Program-made: the position numbers and the translations under genes
The notes under the pieces: model-generated
Seen by the model: only the letters and a program-made list of their open reading frames with translations
What the model was told of the DNA's origin: nothing
Database searches by the model: none
NCBI RefSeq assembly: GCF_015351075.1
Contig: NZ_JADKRS010000002.1
Span: 1-64,000, forward strand
Direction of reading: 5' to 3'
DNA: 64,000 nt
DNA from: Clavibacter sp. VKM Ac-2873
GTDB lineage: Bacteria > Actinomycetota > Actinomycetes > Actinomycetales > Microbacteriaceae
Shown here: in pieces, positions 8,328 through 16,500 of the stretch
How the letters are laid out: each line of letters begins with the position of its first letter
Numbering within the stretch: the stretch's first letter is position 1

Positions 8328-8350
8328 GCGGGTGTCCCGAGGTCGAGCAT
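8315..8350 (-). CDS. Possible 11-residue leader peptide overlapping the monooxygenase start
   Basis: ATG at 8350 is preceded by GAGAGG at good spacing and encodes MLDLGTPACTS, ending in TGA at 8315-8317, inside the first codons of the monooxygenase. It could bring ribosomes to a start that lacks its own site. Could equally be chance. Confidence 0.25.
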   Translation of the reverse strand: MLDLGTPACTS

Positions 8351-8504
8351 GGTGAGCCTCTCAGGCGTCCCGGATCCGTGGCCGGCGTGACGCGCGGACA
8401 GAGGACGACGCCCGCGAGGGTAGGCGGCGCGACCCGGGAGCCGCTGGGCGGATCCCCAGGCCCGGGCGCGACGGAGGAGGTCCGCCGCGCCCGCGGCCCG
8501 CCGC

Positions 8505-9146
8505 TCAGTCGAGCGAGCCGCCGCCCACCTTCACGTCGGTCGCGGTCGCGAGCGTCGCGCGGACGACGGCCGTGAGGGCCGTCGCGATCCGGTCCATGCG
8601 CATGTAGGGGCGATCGGTGCCGATCGCCTCCTCCGTCGAGTAGGGGATGTGGACGAAGCCGCCGCGGGTGCCGGGGCGCGCGCGCAGCTCGTGCATCAGC
8701 AGGTAGAAGACGTGGTTGCAGGTGTAGGTGCCGGCGGTCTGCGAGACGACCGCGGGGATCCCCTTCGTGCGGACCGCGGCGACCGCCGCCTTGATCGGCA
8801 GGGTGCTGAAGTACGCCGCCGGGCCGCCGTCGACCACCGGCTCGTCGATGGGCTGGAAGCCCGTGTTGTCCGGGATGCGGGCGTCGTCGACGTTGATCGC
8901 GATGCGCTCCACCTCGAGCGTCTCGATGCCGCCGGCGAGGCCCACGGAGATCACGACGTCCGGATCCACCTCGGCGAGCGCCGCCCGCAGCGCGTCGTCC
9001 ACCTTCGCGAAGTCGACGGGCAGCTGCCGCACCTGGATCTCCGCGTCGCCGTCCCAGCGGTCGCGCACCTCCTGCACGGCCGTCCACGACGGGTTGCTGG
9101 TGTCGCCGTCGAAGGGCTCGAATCCGGTGAGGAGGACGGTGGGCAT
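8505..9146 (-). CDS. pcp: Pyrrolidone-carboxylate peptidase (pyroglutamyl peptidase I)
   Basis: 213 residues, the usual length of the C15 cysteine peptidase family. It opens with the typical LLTGFEPFDGDTSNPSW. The catalytic triad is recognisable: Glu in IETLEVERIAIN, Cys in SQTAGTYTCNHVFY, and His in GFVHIPYS. It removes N-terminal pyroglutamate from peptides in the cytoplasm. A GGAG ribosome site lies just before the ATG, and a TAGCGT box at 9207-9212 on the minus strand is a probable -10. The monooxygenase gene is 177 bases downstream on the same strand. Confidence 0.95.
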   Translation of the reverse strand: MPTVLLTGFEPFDGDTSNPSWTAVQEVRDRWDGDAEIQVRQLPVDFAKVDDALRAALAEVDPDVVISVGLAGGIETLEVERIAINVDDARIPDNTGFQPIDEPVVDGGPAAYFSTLPIKAAVAAVRTKGIPAVVSQTAGTYTCNHVFYLLMHELRARPGTRGGFVHIPYSTEEAIGTDRPYMRMDRIATALTAVVRATLATATDVKVGGGSLD

Positions 9147-9206
9147 GCGGGGGCTCCTGGGCGTTCGGGTCGGTGGGGAGACGGCCGCGCGAGACGCCTC
9201 GCGACA

Positions 9207-9212
9207 ACGCTA
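9207..9212 (-). promoter_or_regulatory. Probable -10 box (TAGCGT) for pcp
   Basis: TAGCGT on the minus strand, about 60 bases before the pcp start. The same hexamer recurs before several other genes in this window. Confidence 0.4.
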
Positions 9213-9315
9213 CGCCCCGGGCGAGGGCCGCCAGGACTGGGGTGGTGCGCCGCCCCATGGTCCGGAGAAGGATGCGCCGTGAGGGTCATCGGGGCCCGGG
9301 ACGGAGCGCACCACC

Positions 9316-10572
9316 ATGATCCGCACGACACGGAGACGACGTCTCCCCCTCACGGCGCTGGCCCTCGCGCTCGTCGCCGGCACGGCCCTCGCGGGGGCGG
9401 TGCCCGCGCAGGCGGCCGATGCTGCCGCGAGCAGCAGGACGCCCGGCGCATCCACCCCGGCGGCGGCCGCCATCCCCGCTCCGATCTTCTCCAGCGGGGA
9501 GAACCTCGGGAAGGGTCCGGAGCCGACCATCCGCGGGATCATCCGCCTGGGGCCGGGCACCCCGGACACCACGGGGCTGGACTACGAGTACCAGCTCGAT
9601 GGCGCACCGTGGAAGGAGCTGACCTCCGCCGTCGACTTCGACATCGAGTACGACGTCCCCGCGCCGGCCGGGGATCACACCCTCGCCTTCCGGGTCGCGG
9701 GTGTCTGGGACGGCGTCCCGGTGGTCGGCGCGGCCTCCTCGACGCGGACCGTGCGCTCCTTCGGCGTCGCGCTGGCCTACACGCCGGAGGTCGTGGTGGA
9801 CGGCCCGCGCATCACCGTCAGCTGGGACCTGCGGGCCGCGCTCAACGGGACACCGGATCCTGCCGTGTACTACATCGTGGGCGGCGAATTCGTCGACGTG
9901 GACGCGGTGGACTCGGTGACCTTCGAGCCCGGGTACGACGCCAGCGTCGACTTCACGCTGACCTACGGCCCGAACAGCGACGCCGCCCGCTCCTTCACCC
10001 GGGTGTACTACACGGGCAGCGCGCCGGGCGGCGCGGCGCTCACCTCGGTGCCCACCCCGGCCATCGTCGGCCGGCCGATCGTCGGCACGACGCTCTCCGT
10101 GCGCACCGGCCTCTGGCAGCCCGCGCCCGTGACGCTCTCCTACCAGTGGTACAGCGACGGCACGCAGATCCCCGGTGCGTCGGGGCCGACCCACACGGTC
10201 AGCGGCTACGACGCCCGCACGCGGATCACCGTCGAGGTGCGCGGGACCCGCGACGGCTACCGGGCCCAGACGCGCATGTCCGCGCCCACGCCGCGCGTAC
10301 CCGTGCCCGTCGTCACCGCCGGGCGGCCGACGATCCGCGGGAAGGCCGTCGTGGGCGGCACGCTGATCGCGAACCCCGGATCGTGGAAGCCGGCGTTCCT
10401 GGAGCTCACGTACGAGTGGTTCCGCGACGGGGAGAGGATCGACGGAGCGACCGGCACCACCTACCAGCCGACCGCGGCCGATCGCGGCCACGACATCACC
10501 GTGCTGGTCTACTCGGATGACGCCTACTACAGCGGCACGACGGCGATCAGCGCGGCACGACGCGTCTCCTGA
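9316..10572 (+). CDS. Secreted Ig-like repeat protein, copy 1
   Basis: 418 residues. An Arg-rich N-terminus and hydrophobic segment end in VPAQAADA, a clear signal-peptidase site. A central domain contains YEYQLDG and YTPEVVVDGP. Two C-terminal bacterial Ig-like modules follow (about residues 240-325 and 330-418), each with the pattern G-x-W-P-A, YQW/YEW plus a short turn, IPGASG/IDGATG, and a closing Tyr/Asp strand. No catalytic residues or sortase motif are seen, so an adhesive or structural extracellular role is likely. The next gene encodes a close paralogue in the same order. Confidence 0.8.
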   Translation: MIRTTRRRRLPLTALALALVAGTALAGAVPAQAADAAASSRTPGASTPAAAAIPAPIFSSGENLGKGPEPTIRGIIRLGPGTPDTTGLDYEYQLDGAPWKELTSAVDFDIEYDVPAPAGDHTLAFRVAGVWDGVPVVGAASSTRTVRSFGVALAYTPEVVVDGPRITVSWDLRAALNGTPDPAVYYIVGGEFVDVDAVDSVTFEPGYDASVDFTLTYGPNSDAARSFTRVYYTGSAPGGAALTSVPTPAIVGRPIVGTTLSVRTGLWQPAPVTLSYQWYSDGTQIPGASGPTHTVSGYDARTRITVEVRGTRDGYRAQTRMSAPTPRVPVPVVTAGRPTIRGKAVVGGTLIANPGSWKPAFLELTYEWFRDGERIDGATGTTYQPTAADRGHDITVLVYSDDAYYSGTTAISAARRVS

Positions 10573-10580
10573 CCCAGCGC

Positions 10581-10610
10581 CCCCGTCCGGCGAGCACGGC
10601 CCGGACGGGG
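10581..10610 (+). terminator. Terminator after Ig-like copy 1
   Basis: CCCCGTCCGG (10581-10590) pairs perfectly with CCGGACGGGG (10601-10610) across a 10-base loop just after the stop. Confidence 0.6.
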
Positions 10611-10678
10611 GGATGCGCGGCGGCCACCTCGGCGAGAACCATGGACACGGGCGACCCGGCCCGCACGGAAGGAAGACC

Positions 10679-11947
10679 ATGACCCGCACCTCACCGAGGC
10701 GACGCCTCCCCCTCACCGCCCTGACCGTCGTCGTCGCGGCCGGCACCGCGTTCGCGGGCGTCGCGCCCGCGCAGGCGGCCGACGCACCCGCACCCGCCGC
10801 CGGCTCCTTGACCGCCGCAGCGGTCCGCATCCCCGCCCCCACGGTGCGCGGCTACGGCTTCGACTACAGCGCCCAGGCGAACTTCCACGGCGTGATCTCG
10901 GTGGACCTCGCCGGCATCACCGACAACTCCGGCCTCCGCTACGAGTACCAGCTCGACGGCTCCGGACCCTGGCTCTCGGACGGGACCGGCAGCGTCTCCG
11001 GCGACGAGGACGAGGTCTACATCCCGGCCTCCCCCGGCGAGCACCTCATCAGCGTGCGCGTCGCCGGGACCGTGGACGGCGTCGCCGTCACCGGCACGGC
11101 ATCCGCGCCCACGACGGTCCGGTCGGTCGGCGGCCCGGACGAGTACACGCCCGAGGTGATCGTGGACGGCCCGTCCGTCACGTTCCGCTGGGACGTGCGC
11201 GCGGCCCTCAACGGCTTCACGCCCGAGGAGAGCGACATCTTCTACCAGATCGACGGCGGCGCGCTCGTGGACGCCGGCGGCACCGGATCCGTCACCGTCA
11301 CCCCGGGCTACGGCAAGCGCGTGGCCTTCGACCTGACCTTCGGCCCGATCCCGGACGCCTGGCGCTACGTGCACGTCGAGGCCGACACGGCGAGCGCGCC
11401 GGGCGCGCAGGCCCTCACGTCCGCCCCGCAGCCCCAGATCCTGGGCACGGTCGAGTACGGATCCACCCTCTCCGTGCGCACCGGCCTCTGGCAGCCCGCG
11501 CCCGTGACGCTCGAGTACCAGTGGTTCCGCGACGGCGAGCGGATCCCCGGAGCGACCGGCGCCACCCGCACGGTCGACGCATACGACGCCGGGCACCGCC
11601 TCACGGTGTCCGTGCGCGGATCCCGCGACGGCTACGTCCCCGTGACCCGCACGTCGGGGCAGACGAAGAAGGTCGCCGCGCCCGTCATCACGGCCGGCAC
11701 GCCGCGGATCACGGGCAACCCGGTCGTCGGCCGCACGCTGAGCGCGCAGCCCGGCGTCTGGAAGCCGTCGTCGCTCGAGCTCGGCTACCAGTGGAAGCGC
11801 GACGGGAAGGTCATCACCGGAGCGACCGCGAAGACCTACACGCTCACCGAGGCGGACCGCGGGCACAGCGTGACCGTCGTGGTCAGCGCCGTCATCTACC
11901 TGTACGACAACCAGGCGCGCGCGAGCGCGGGCGTGAAGGTGCGCTGA
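10679..11947 (+). CDS. Secreted Ig-like repeat protein, copy 2
   Basis: 422 residues, a paralogue of the preceding gene along its whole length: signal peptide ending VAPAQAADA, central YEYQLDG and EYTPEVIVDGP motifs, then two Ig-like modules with VRTGLWQPAPVTLEYQW and GVWKPSSLELGYQW. The segment LSVRTGLWQPAPVTL is identical in both copies. It is predicted to be exported and probably acts at the cell surface or in the medium. The ATG at 10679 follows a GGAAGG ribosome site; the open frame further upstream is not needed. Recent tandem duplication with divergence is the simplest origin. Confidence 0.8.
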   Translation: MTRTSPRRRLPLTALTVVVAAGTAFAGVAPAQAADAPAPAAGSLTAAAVRIPAPTVRGYGFDYSAQANFHGVISVDLAGITDNSGLRYEYQLDGSGPWLSDGTGSVSGDEDEVYIPASPGEHLISVRVAGTVDGVAVTGTASAPTTVRSVGGPDEYTPEVIVDGPSVTFRWDVRAALNGFTPEESDIFYQIDGGALVDAGGTGSVTVTPGYGKRVAFDLTFGPIPDAWRYVHVEADTASAPGAQALTSAPQPQILGTVEYGSTLSVRTGLWQPAPVTLEYQWFRDGERIPGATGATRTVDAYDAGHRLTVSVRGSRDGYVPVTRTSGQTKKVAAPVITAGTPRITGNPVVGRTLSAQPGVWKPSSLELGYQWKRDGKVITGATAKTYTLTEADRGHSVTVVVSAVIYLYDNQARASAGVKVR

Positions 11948-11965
11948 CCCGCGCATCCGACCCGC

Positions 11966-12000
11966 GACGGGCCCGGCTCCTCCACGGGGCCGGGCCCGTC
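11966..12000 (+). terminator. Terminator after Ig-like copy 2
   Basis: Perfect 12-bp stem (11966-11977 with 11989-12000) and an 11-base loop, 20 bases after the stop. Confidence 0.7.
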
Positions 12001-12033
12001 GGCGTCCGCGCCCGTCCGGGTGATCGCTCGGGC

Positions 12034-12057
12034 GGGAGCGCTCCCGGCCGCTAGCTT
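12034..12057 (+). promoter_or_regulatory. CebR/CelR-like palindrome over a leaderless promoter
   Basis: GGGAGCGCTCCC (12034-12045) is a perfect 12-bp palindrome matching the core of the LacI-family CebR/CelR operator of actinobacteria (TGGGAGCGCTCCCA); only the outermost bases differ. It overlaps the -35 position of a promoter whose -10 is TAGCTT (12052-12057), six bases before the ATG at 12064. A bound repressor would block this promoter. Confidence 0.5.
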
Positions 12058-12063
12058 CGGGGG

Positions 12064-12333
12064 ATGATCCCCTCCGCCGCCGCCAGCATCGGCATCGCCC
12101 TCTACATCCTCGTGATCCTCGCGCTCGTGGCCCTCTCGGTCGTCGCGACCGTGGTGCTCATCCGGCTCGCGCTCACCGCCCGGCGCACGCTGCTCGTCAC
12201 GACCGAGCTGCAGGAGGCCCGGCTCGAGCTGATCCGCGAGCAGACCGCCCGGCTGCAGGCGGACGACGGCGACGGCGACGCGGTCGGCGGCCCGTACGCG
12301 CCGGGCGCGGGCCCCGTCGGGCCGGGCGCCTGA
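12064..12333 (+). CDS. Small single-span membrane protein, copy 1
   Basis: 89 residues: an N-terminal transmembrane helix (about residues 8-36), then a charged amphipathic stretch (RTLLVTTELQEARLELIREQTARL) that may form a coiled coil, and a Gly/Pro/Asp-rich tail. I do not recognise the family. It starts leaderless behind a CebR-like palindrome. The next gene is a diverged duplicate, two bases downstream. Confidence 0.7.
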   Translation: MIPSAAASIGIALYILVILALVALSVVATVVLIRLALTARRTLLVTTELQEARLELIREQTARLQADDGDGDAVGGPYAPGAGPVGPGA

Positions 12334-12335
12334 CC

Positions 12336-12602
12336 GTGGGCGGCACGTCCGACAGCATCCTGCTGCCGACCGCCTACGACATCGGCTGGTCGCTCGCGCT
12401 GCTCGCGGCCGTCGCGCTGGTGGCGCTCGGGGCGGTGCTGCTCGTCGTGCTGGTGCGGGTCGCGCTCGACGGACGCCGCACGCTCGCCGCGACGTCGGCG
12501 CTCGACGAGGCACGGATCGAGCTGGTGCGCGAGCGCACGGCCCGGCTGCGCGCGGGCCTGCCGGACGCGGCGGGCCCCGGGGCGGAGGATCCGGCCGCCT
12601 GA
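12336..12602 (+). CDS. Small single-span membrane protein, copy 2
   Basis: 88 residues with a GTG start two bases after the previous stop. One transmembrane helix (about residues 15-42) is followed by RRTLAATSALDEARIELVRERTARLRAG, which matches the charged segment of the upstream protein at most positions. The two proteins probably act together in the membrane, perhaps as a hetero-oligomer. Function unknown. Confidence 0.7.
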   Translation: MGGTSDSILLPTAYDIGWSLALLAAVALVALGAVLLVVLVRVALDGRRTLAATSALDEARIELVRERTARLRAGLPDAAGPGAEDPAA

Positions 12603-12748
12603 CTCCCGGCCGAGGTCACGCCTGCGAGGGCTGCCCGTCGCTCGGCGTCGTACCGCCGTCGACCGGTCGCCGGCCCGCCCTCCGCCACCGGGGCCGCGGA
12701 GTGTAGTACCCCGTCCGGCACCCGGGAACCTCGGAGGAAGCGGGCGTC

Positions 12749-12768
12749 TAGTTGTGTCAGTGCAACTA
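12749..12768 (+). promoter_or_regulatory. 20-bp palindrome at the PPTase start, candidate operator
   Basis: TAGTTG (12749-12754) and CAACTA (12763-12768) form a perfect inverted repeat with an 8-base centre. It overlaps the GTG start, so a bound dimeric repressor would block the operon that runs into the reductase gene. No regulator gene is adjacent. Confidence 0.5.
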
Positions 12769-13419
12769 CTTTCGTCGATCACCTGGGAGGGCCTCCTCCC
12801 CGATTCCGTGGTCGTGACGACCGCGGAGCACGACGTGGAGGGGATCCTCGGGGACGACGAGAGCGACGCCGTCGCGACGGCTCTCCCGGGCCGGCGCGCG
12901 GAGTTCGTGACCGGTCGCGTGCTCGCCCGGCAGGCGCTCGCCGCGCTGGGCGTCCGATGCGGATCGATCCCGGTCGCGCGGAGCGGAGCGCCCGTGTGGC
13001 CGGCCGGGATCGTCGGCAGCATCACGCACTGCGCCGGGCTCCGCGCGTGCGCCGTCGGACGCCGCGACGAGCACGCCGGGATCGGCATCGACGCGACGCC
13101 CGCCCTCCCCCTCCCGGGAGGCGTGCTGGCGCGCGTGGCCGATCTCGGCAGCGCACCCGTCGCCGCGGGCCTCGACGCGCTCCGCGCCGCGGGGGTCGCG
13201 AGTGCGGACAGCGTGCTCTTCGCGGCCGCCGAGGCCGTCGCGAAGGCGCGGACGTCGGCGCATGGCGGGTGGTACGGCATCGACGGCGCGCACGTCGCGC
13301 TCCATGCGGACGGCTCCTTCGCCGTCCGCGCCCGTCGGGGACCGGCGTTCGCCGGGAACGGGAGATGGGCCGTGGCCGAGGGGATCGCAGTGGCGGGCAT
13401 CGCGCTCGACGAGCACTGA
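12754..13419 (+). CDS. 4'-phosphopantetheinyl transferase, EntD/Npt type
   Basis: 221 residues. Conserved family blocks are present: RAEFVTGRVLARQAL, GAPVWPAGIVGSITHC, GIDATP and LFAAAEAVAKAR. This enzyme moves the phosphopantetheine arm of CoA onto the Ser of carrier domains. The reductase encoded 64 bases downstream has such a domain and would need it. Two departures stand out: the usual GIDxEP reads GIDATP, losing one of the usual magnesium-binding acids, and the usual F-S-A-K-E reads FAAAE. The catalytic Glu and the later Lys remain. Start could be GTG 12754 or GTG 12760; both lie in the palindrome. Confidence 0.8.
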   Translation: MSVQLLSSITWEGLLPDSVVVTTAEHDVEGILGDDESDAVATALPGRRAEFVTGRVLARQALAALGVRCGSIPVARSGAPVWPAGIVGSITHCAGLRACAVGRRDEHAGIGIDATPALPLPGGVLARVADLGSAPVAAGLDALRAAGVASADSVLFAAAEAVAKARTSAHGGWYGIDGAHVALHADGSFAVRARRGPAFAGNGRWAVAEGIAVAGIALDEH

Positions 13420-13470
13420 AGCCGGCGCGCAGGAGCGCGCCGGGACGAACGAGGAGAGGACGAACACATT

Positions 13471-13530
13471 GGGGACCGAGCACATGGGGACCGAGCAGAT
13501 GGGGACCGAGCACATGGGGAGCGAGCACGA
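13471..13530 (+). repeat. Four 15-bp tandem repeats at the reductase start
   Basis: Units begin at 13471, 13486, 13501 and 13516; the first and third are identical (GGGGACCGAGCACAT), the second differs at one base and the fourth is more diverged. Translated they give a (M/L)-G-T/S-E-H/Q pentapeptide repeat. Each of the first three carries a GGGGA and ends so that an ATG forms with the next unit. Confidence 0.9.
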
Positions 13531-16500
13531 CGACACGTCGATCGAGGCGATCTTCGAGCGGCACGCCGACCGCACGGCGCTGCGGGAGCGGTCCGGGCCG
13601 GACATCGCGGACACGAGCTTCCGGGAGCTGTGGGACCGGGCGAGCGCGCTGGCCGCGGCGCTCGGGGAGACGGTGGCCGCCGGCGACCGCATCGCCGTGC
13701 TCGGCACCGCGACCGCGGACGCCGTCACGCTCGACCTCGCCACGTGGATCCTCGGCGCCGTGAGCGTGCCCCTGCAGGCGAGCGCGCCCGTGGCGGCCCT
13801 GCAGGCGATCGTGGGGGAGACGACGCCGGTCTGGATCGCCGCCACCGTCGAGCAGGCCGCGACGGCCCGGGCGGTCGCCGACGCATCGGGCGACGACATC
13901 CGGACGATGCTGCTCGACAGCGGACGCGACAGCGGCAGCGATACCGACCTGACGCTCGACGCGCTCGTCGCCCGCGGGGCCGGCCTCCCGCGCCGGAGCC
14001 CGTGGCACCCCGCACCCGGCGAGGATCCGCTCGCGCTCCTGCTGTACACGTCCGGCAGCACCGGCACGCCGAAGGGCGCGATGTACACGCGCTCCATGGT
14101 CGAGCGGATGTGGCACGTCCTCCGGCCCGACCCCGCCCGGGCCGCGGACGCCGCGGACGGCATCGTCGGGTACGCGTACCTCCCGATGAGCCACCTCACC
14201 GGCCGCTCCTCCCTGCTCGCCACGCTCGGCCGCGGCGGCACGGTCGCGCTCGCGACCTCGAGCGACCTGTCGACGCTCTTCGAGGACCTCCGGGCCTTCA
14301 CCCCGACCGAGTTCGTCTTCGTGCCCCGCGTCGCGGAGATGCTGCGGCAGGAGGGCGACCGCGAGGAGCAACGGCGGCTGGCCGCCGACGGCGAGGACCC
14401 GGACGCGGTCCGCGCGGCGGTCCAGGCCGACCTGCGCGTGCGGGCGTTCGGCGGACGGATCCGCCAGGCGATCTGCACCAGCGCCCCGCTCACGCCCGGG
14501 CTCCGCACCTACGTGGAGGAGTGCCTCGGGCTGACCCTGCACGACCTGTACGGGTCGACCGAGGCCGGCGGGATCCTGCACGACGGGGTCGTCCAGCAGC
14601 CTCCCGTCACCGCGCACAAGCTCGTCGACGTGCCCGAGCTCGGGTACCGCACCACCGACCTGCCGCACCCGCGGGGCGAGCTGCTCATCAAGAGCACCGC
14701 CGTGATCGCCGGGTACTTCCGCCGGCCGGACGTCACCGCCGCGGTGTTCGACGAGGACGGCTTCTACCGGACCGGCGACGTCATGGCGCAGACGGCCCCC
14801 GACACCTACGAGTACCTCGACCGTCGGAACAACGTGATCAAGCTGTCGCAGGGCGAGTTCGTCGCGGTGGCGTCCCTCGAGGCGACCTACGGCGGGACGC
14901 CCGAGGTGCACCAGATCGCGCTGCACGGCGACAGCCGGCACGCGTTCCTCGTCGCGGTCGTCGTGCCGGCGACCGCCGGGGCGTCGGAGCGCGACATCCT
15001 CGCCGCCCTCCAGCGCACGGCCCGCGAGCACGGGCTCGCCCCCTACGAGGTGCCCCGCGGCGTGATCGTCGAACCGCAGCCGTTCACGGTCGACGACGGC
15101 ATGCTCTCCGACGCCGGCAAGCTCCTGCGCCTGCGCCTCACGCAGCGGTACGGCGAGCGCTTCGCCGCCCTCTACGACGCGCTCGCGGAGCAGCAGACCG
15201 GCACGCTGGTGGCCGCCCTCCGCGAGCGCGTGGGCGACGAGCCGACGGTCGACACCGTGGTGCGCGCGGCCCTCCAGCTCCTCGGGGCCGAGGTGCCCCC
15301 CGCCACCGCCGCAGCCGCCCGGTTCCAGGACCTCGGCGGGGACTCGCTGTCCGCGCTGACGTTCTCCGGGATCCTCGAGGACGTGTTCGACGCCGAGGTG
15401 CCCGTCGGAGTCATCACCGACCCGACCAACGACCTTGCCGCCGTCGCCGCGTTCGTGGAGCGCTCCGCCTCCGACGACCGGCCGACCGTCACCCGCGTGC
15501 ACGGCGCCGGCGCCTCCACCCTCCGCGCGAGCGACCTCCGTCTCGACCGGGTGCTCGGCGGCGTCCCGGCCCCGGTCCGCCGCGCCCCGGCCGGCCGGCC
15601 GGGATCCCGGACCGTCCTGCTCACCGGCGCGAACGGCTACCTCGGTCGGTTCCTGGCCATCGACTGGCTCGAGCGCCTCGCCCCGGAGGGCGGGTCGCTC
15701 GTGTGCATCGTGCGCGGCGCCGACGACGCCGACGCCCGGCGCCGCCTCGACACCGCGTTCGCGGCCGACCCCGCGTTCGCCCGGCGCTTCGCCGAGCTGG
15801 CGGGCTCGCTCGAGGTGCGGGCCGGCGACGTCAGCGAGCACCACCTCGGCCTCGACGACGCGCGGTGGGAGGATCTGGCCGCCCGGGTCGACCTCGTCGC
15901 GCACGCCGCGGCGCTCGTGAACCACGTCCTCCCCTACTCGGCGCTGTTCGGTCCGAACGTCGTCGGCACGGCCGAGGTGATCCGTCTGGCGATCGCCGCC
16001 GGCAGCGTGCCCGTCACCTTCGTCTCGAGCGTCGCCGTCGCGGGCGGCGCACGACCGAGCGCTGCCGCCGACGCCGCCCCGTCCGCGCCCGCCGCGCTCG
16101 ACGAGCACGCCGACATCCGCGCCCGGATCCCCGAGTGGTCCGTCGGCGACGAGTACGCCAACGGGTACGGCGCGAGCAAGTGGGCGAGCGAGGTCCTGCT
16201 CCGCGAGGCGCACGACCAGCACGGCGTCCCCGTGGCCGTGTTCCGCTCCGACATGATCCTGGGGCACCCGCGCTGGCGCGGCCAGCTGAACCTCCCCGAC
16301 GTCTTCAGCCGGCTGATGTGGAGCGTGCTCACCACCGGGCTCGCCCCGGCGTCGTTCGTCCGGCGCGGCCCCGACGGCGAGCGGCAGCGGTCCCACTACG
16401 ACGGCCTGCCTGCCGACTTCACGGCGGCGGCGATCGACGGGATCGGCGCGGCGCTCACCGAGGGGCACCGCACCTTCAACGTCGTGAACCCCCACGACGA

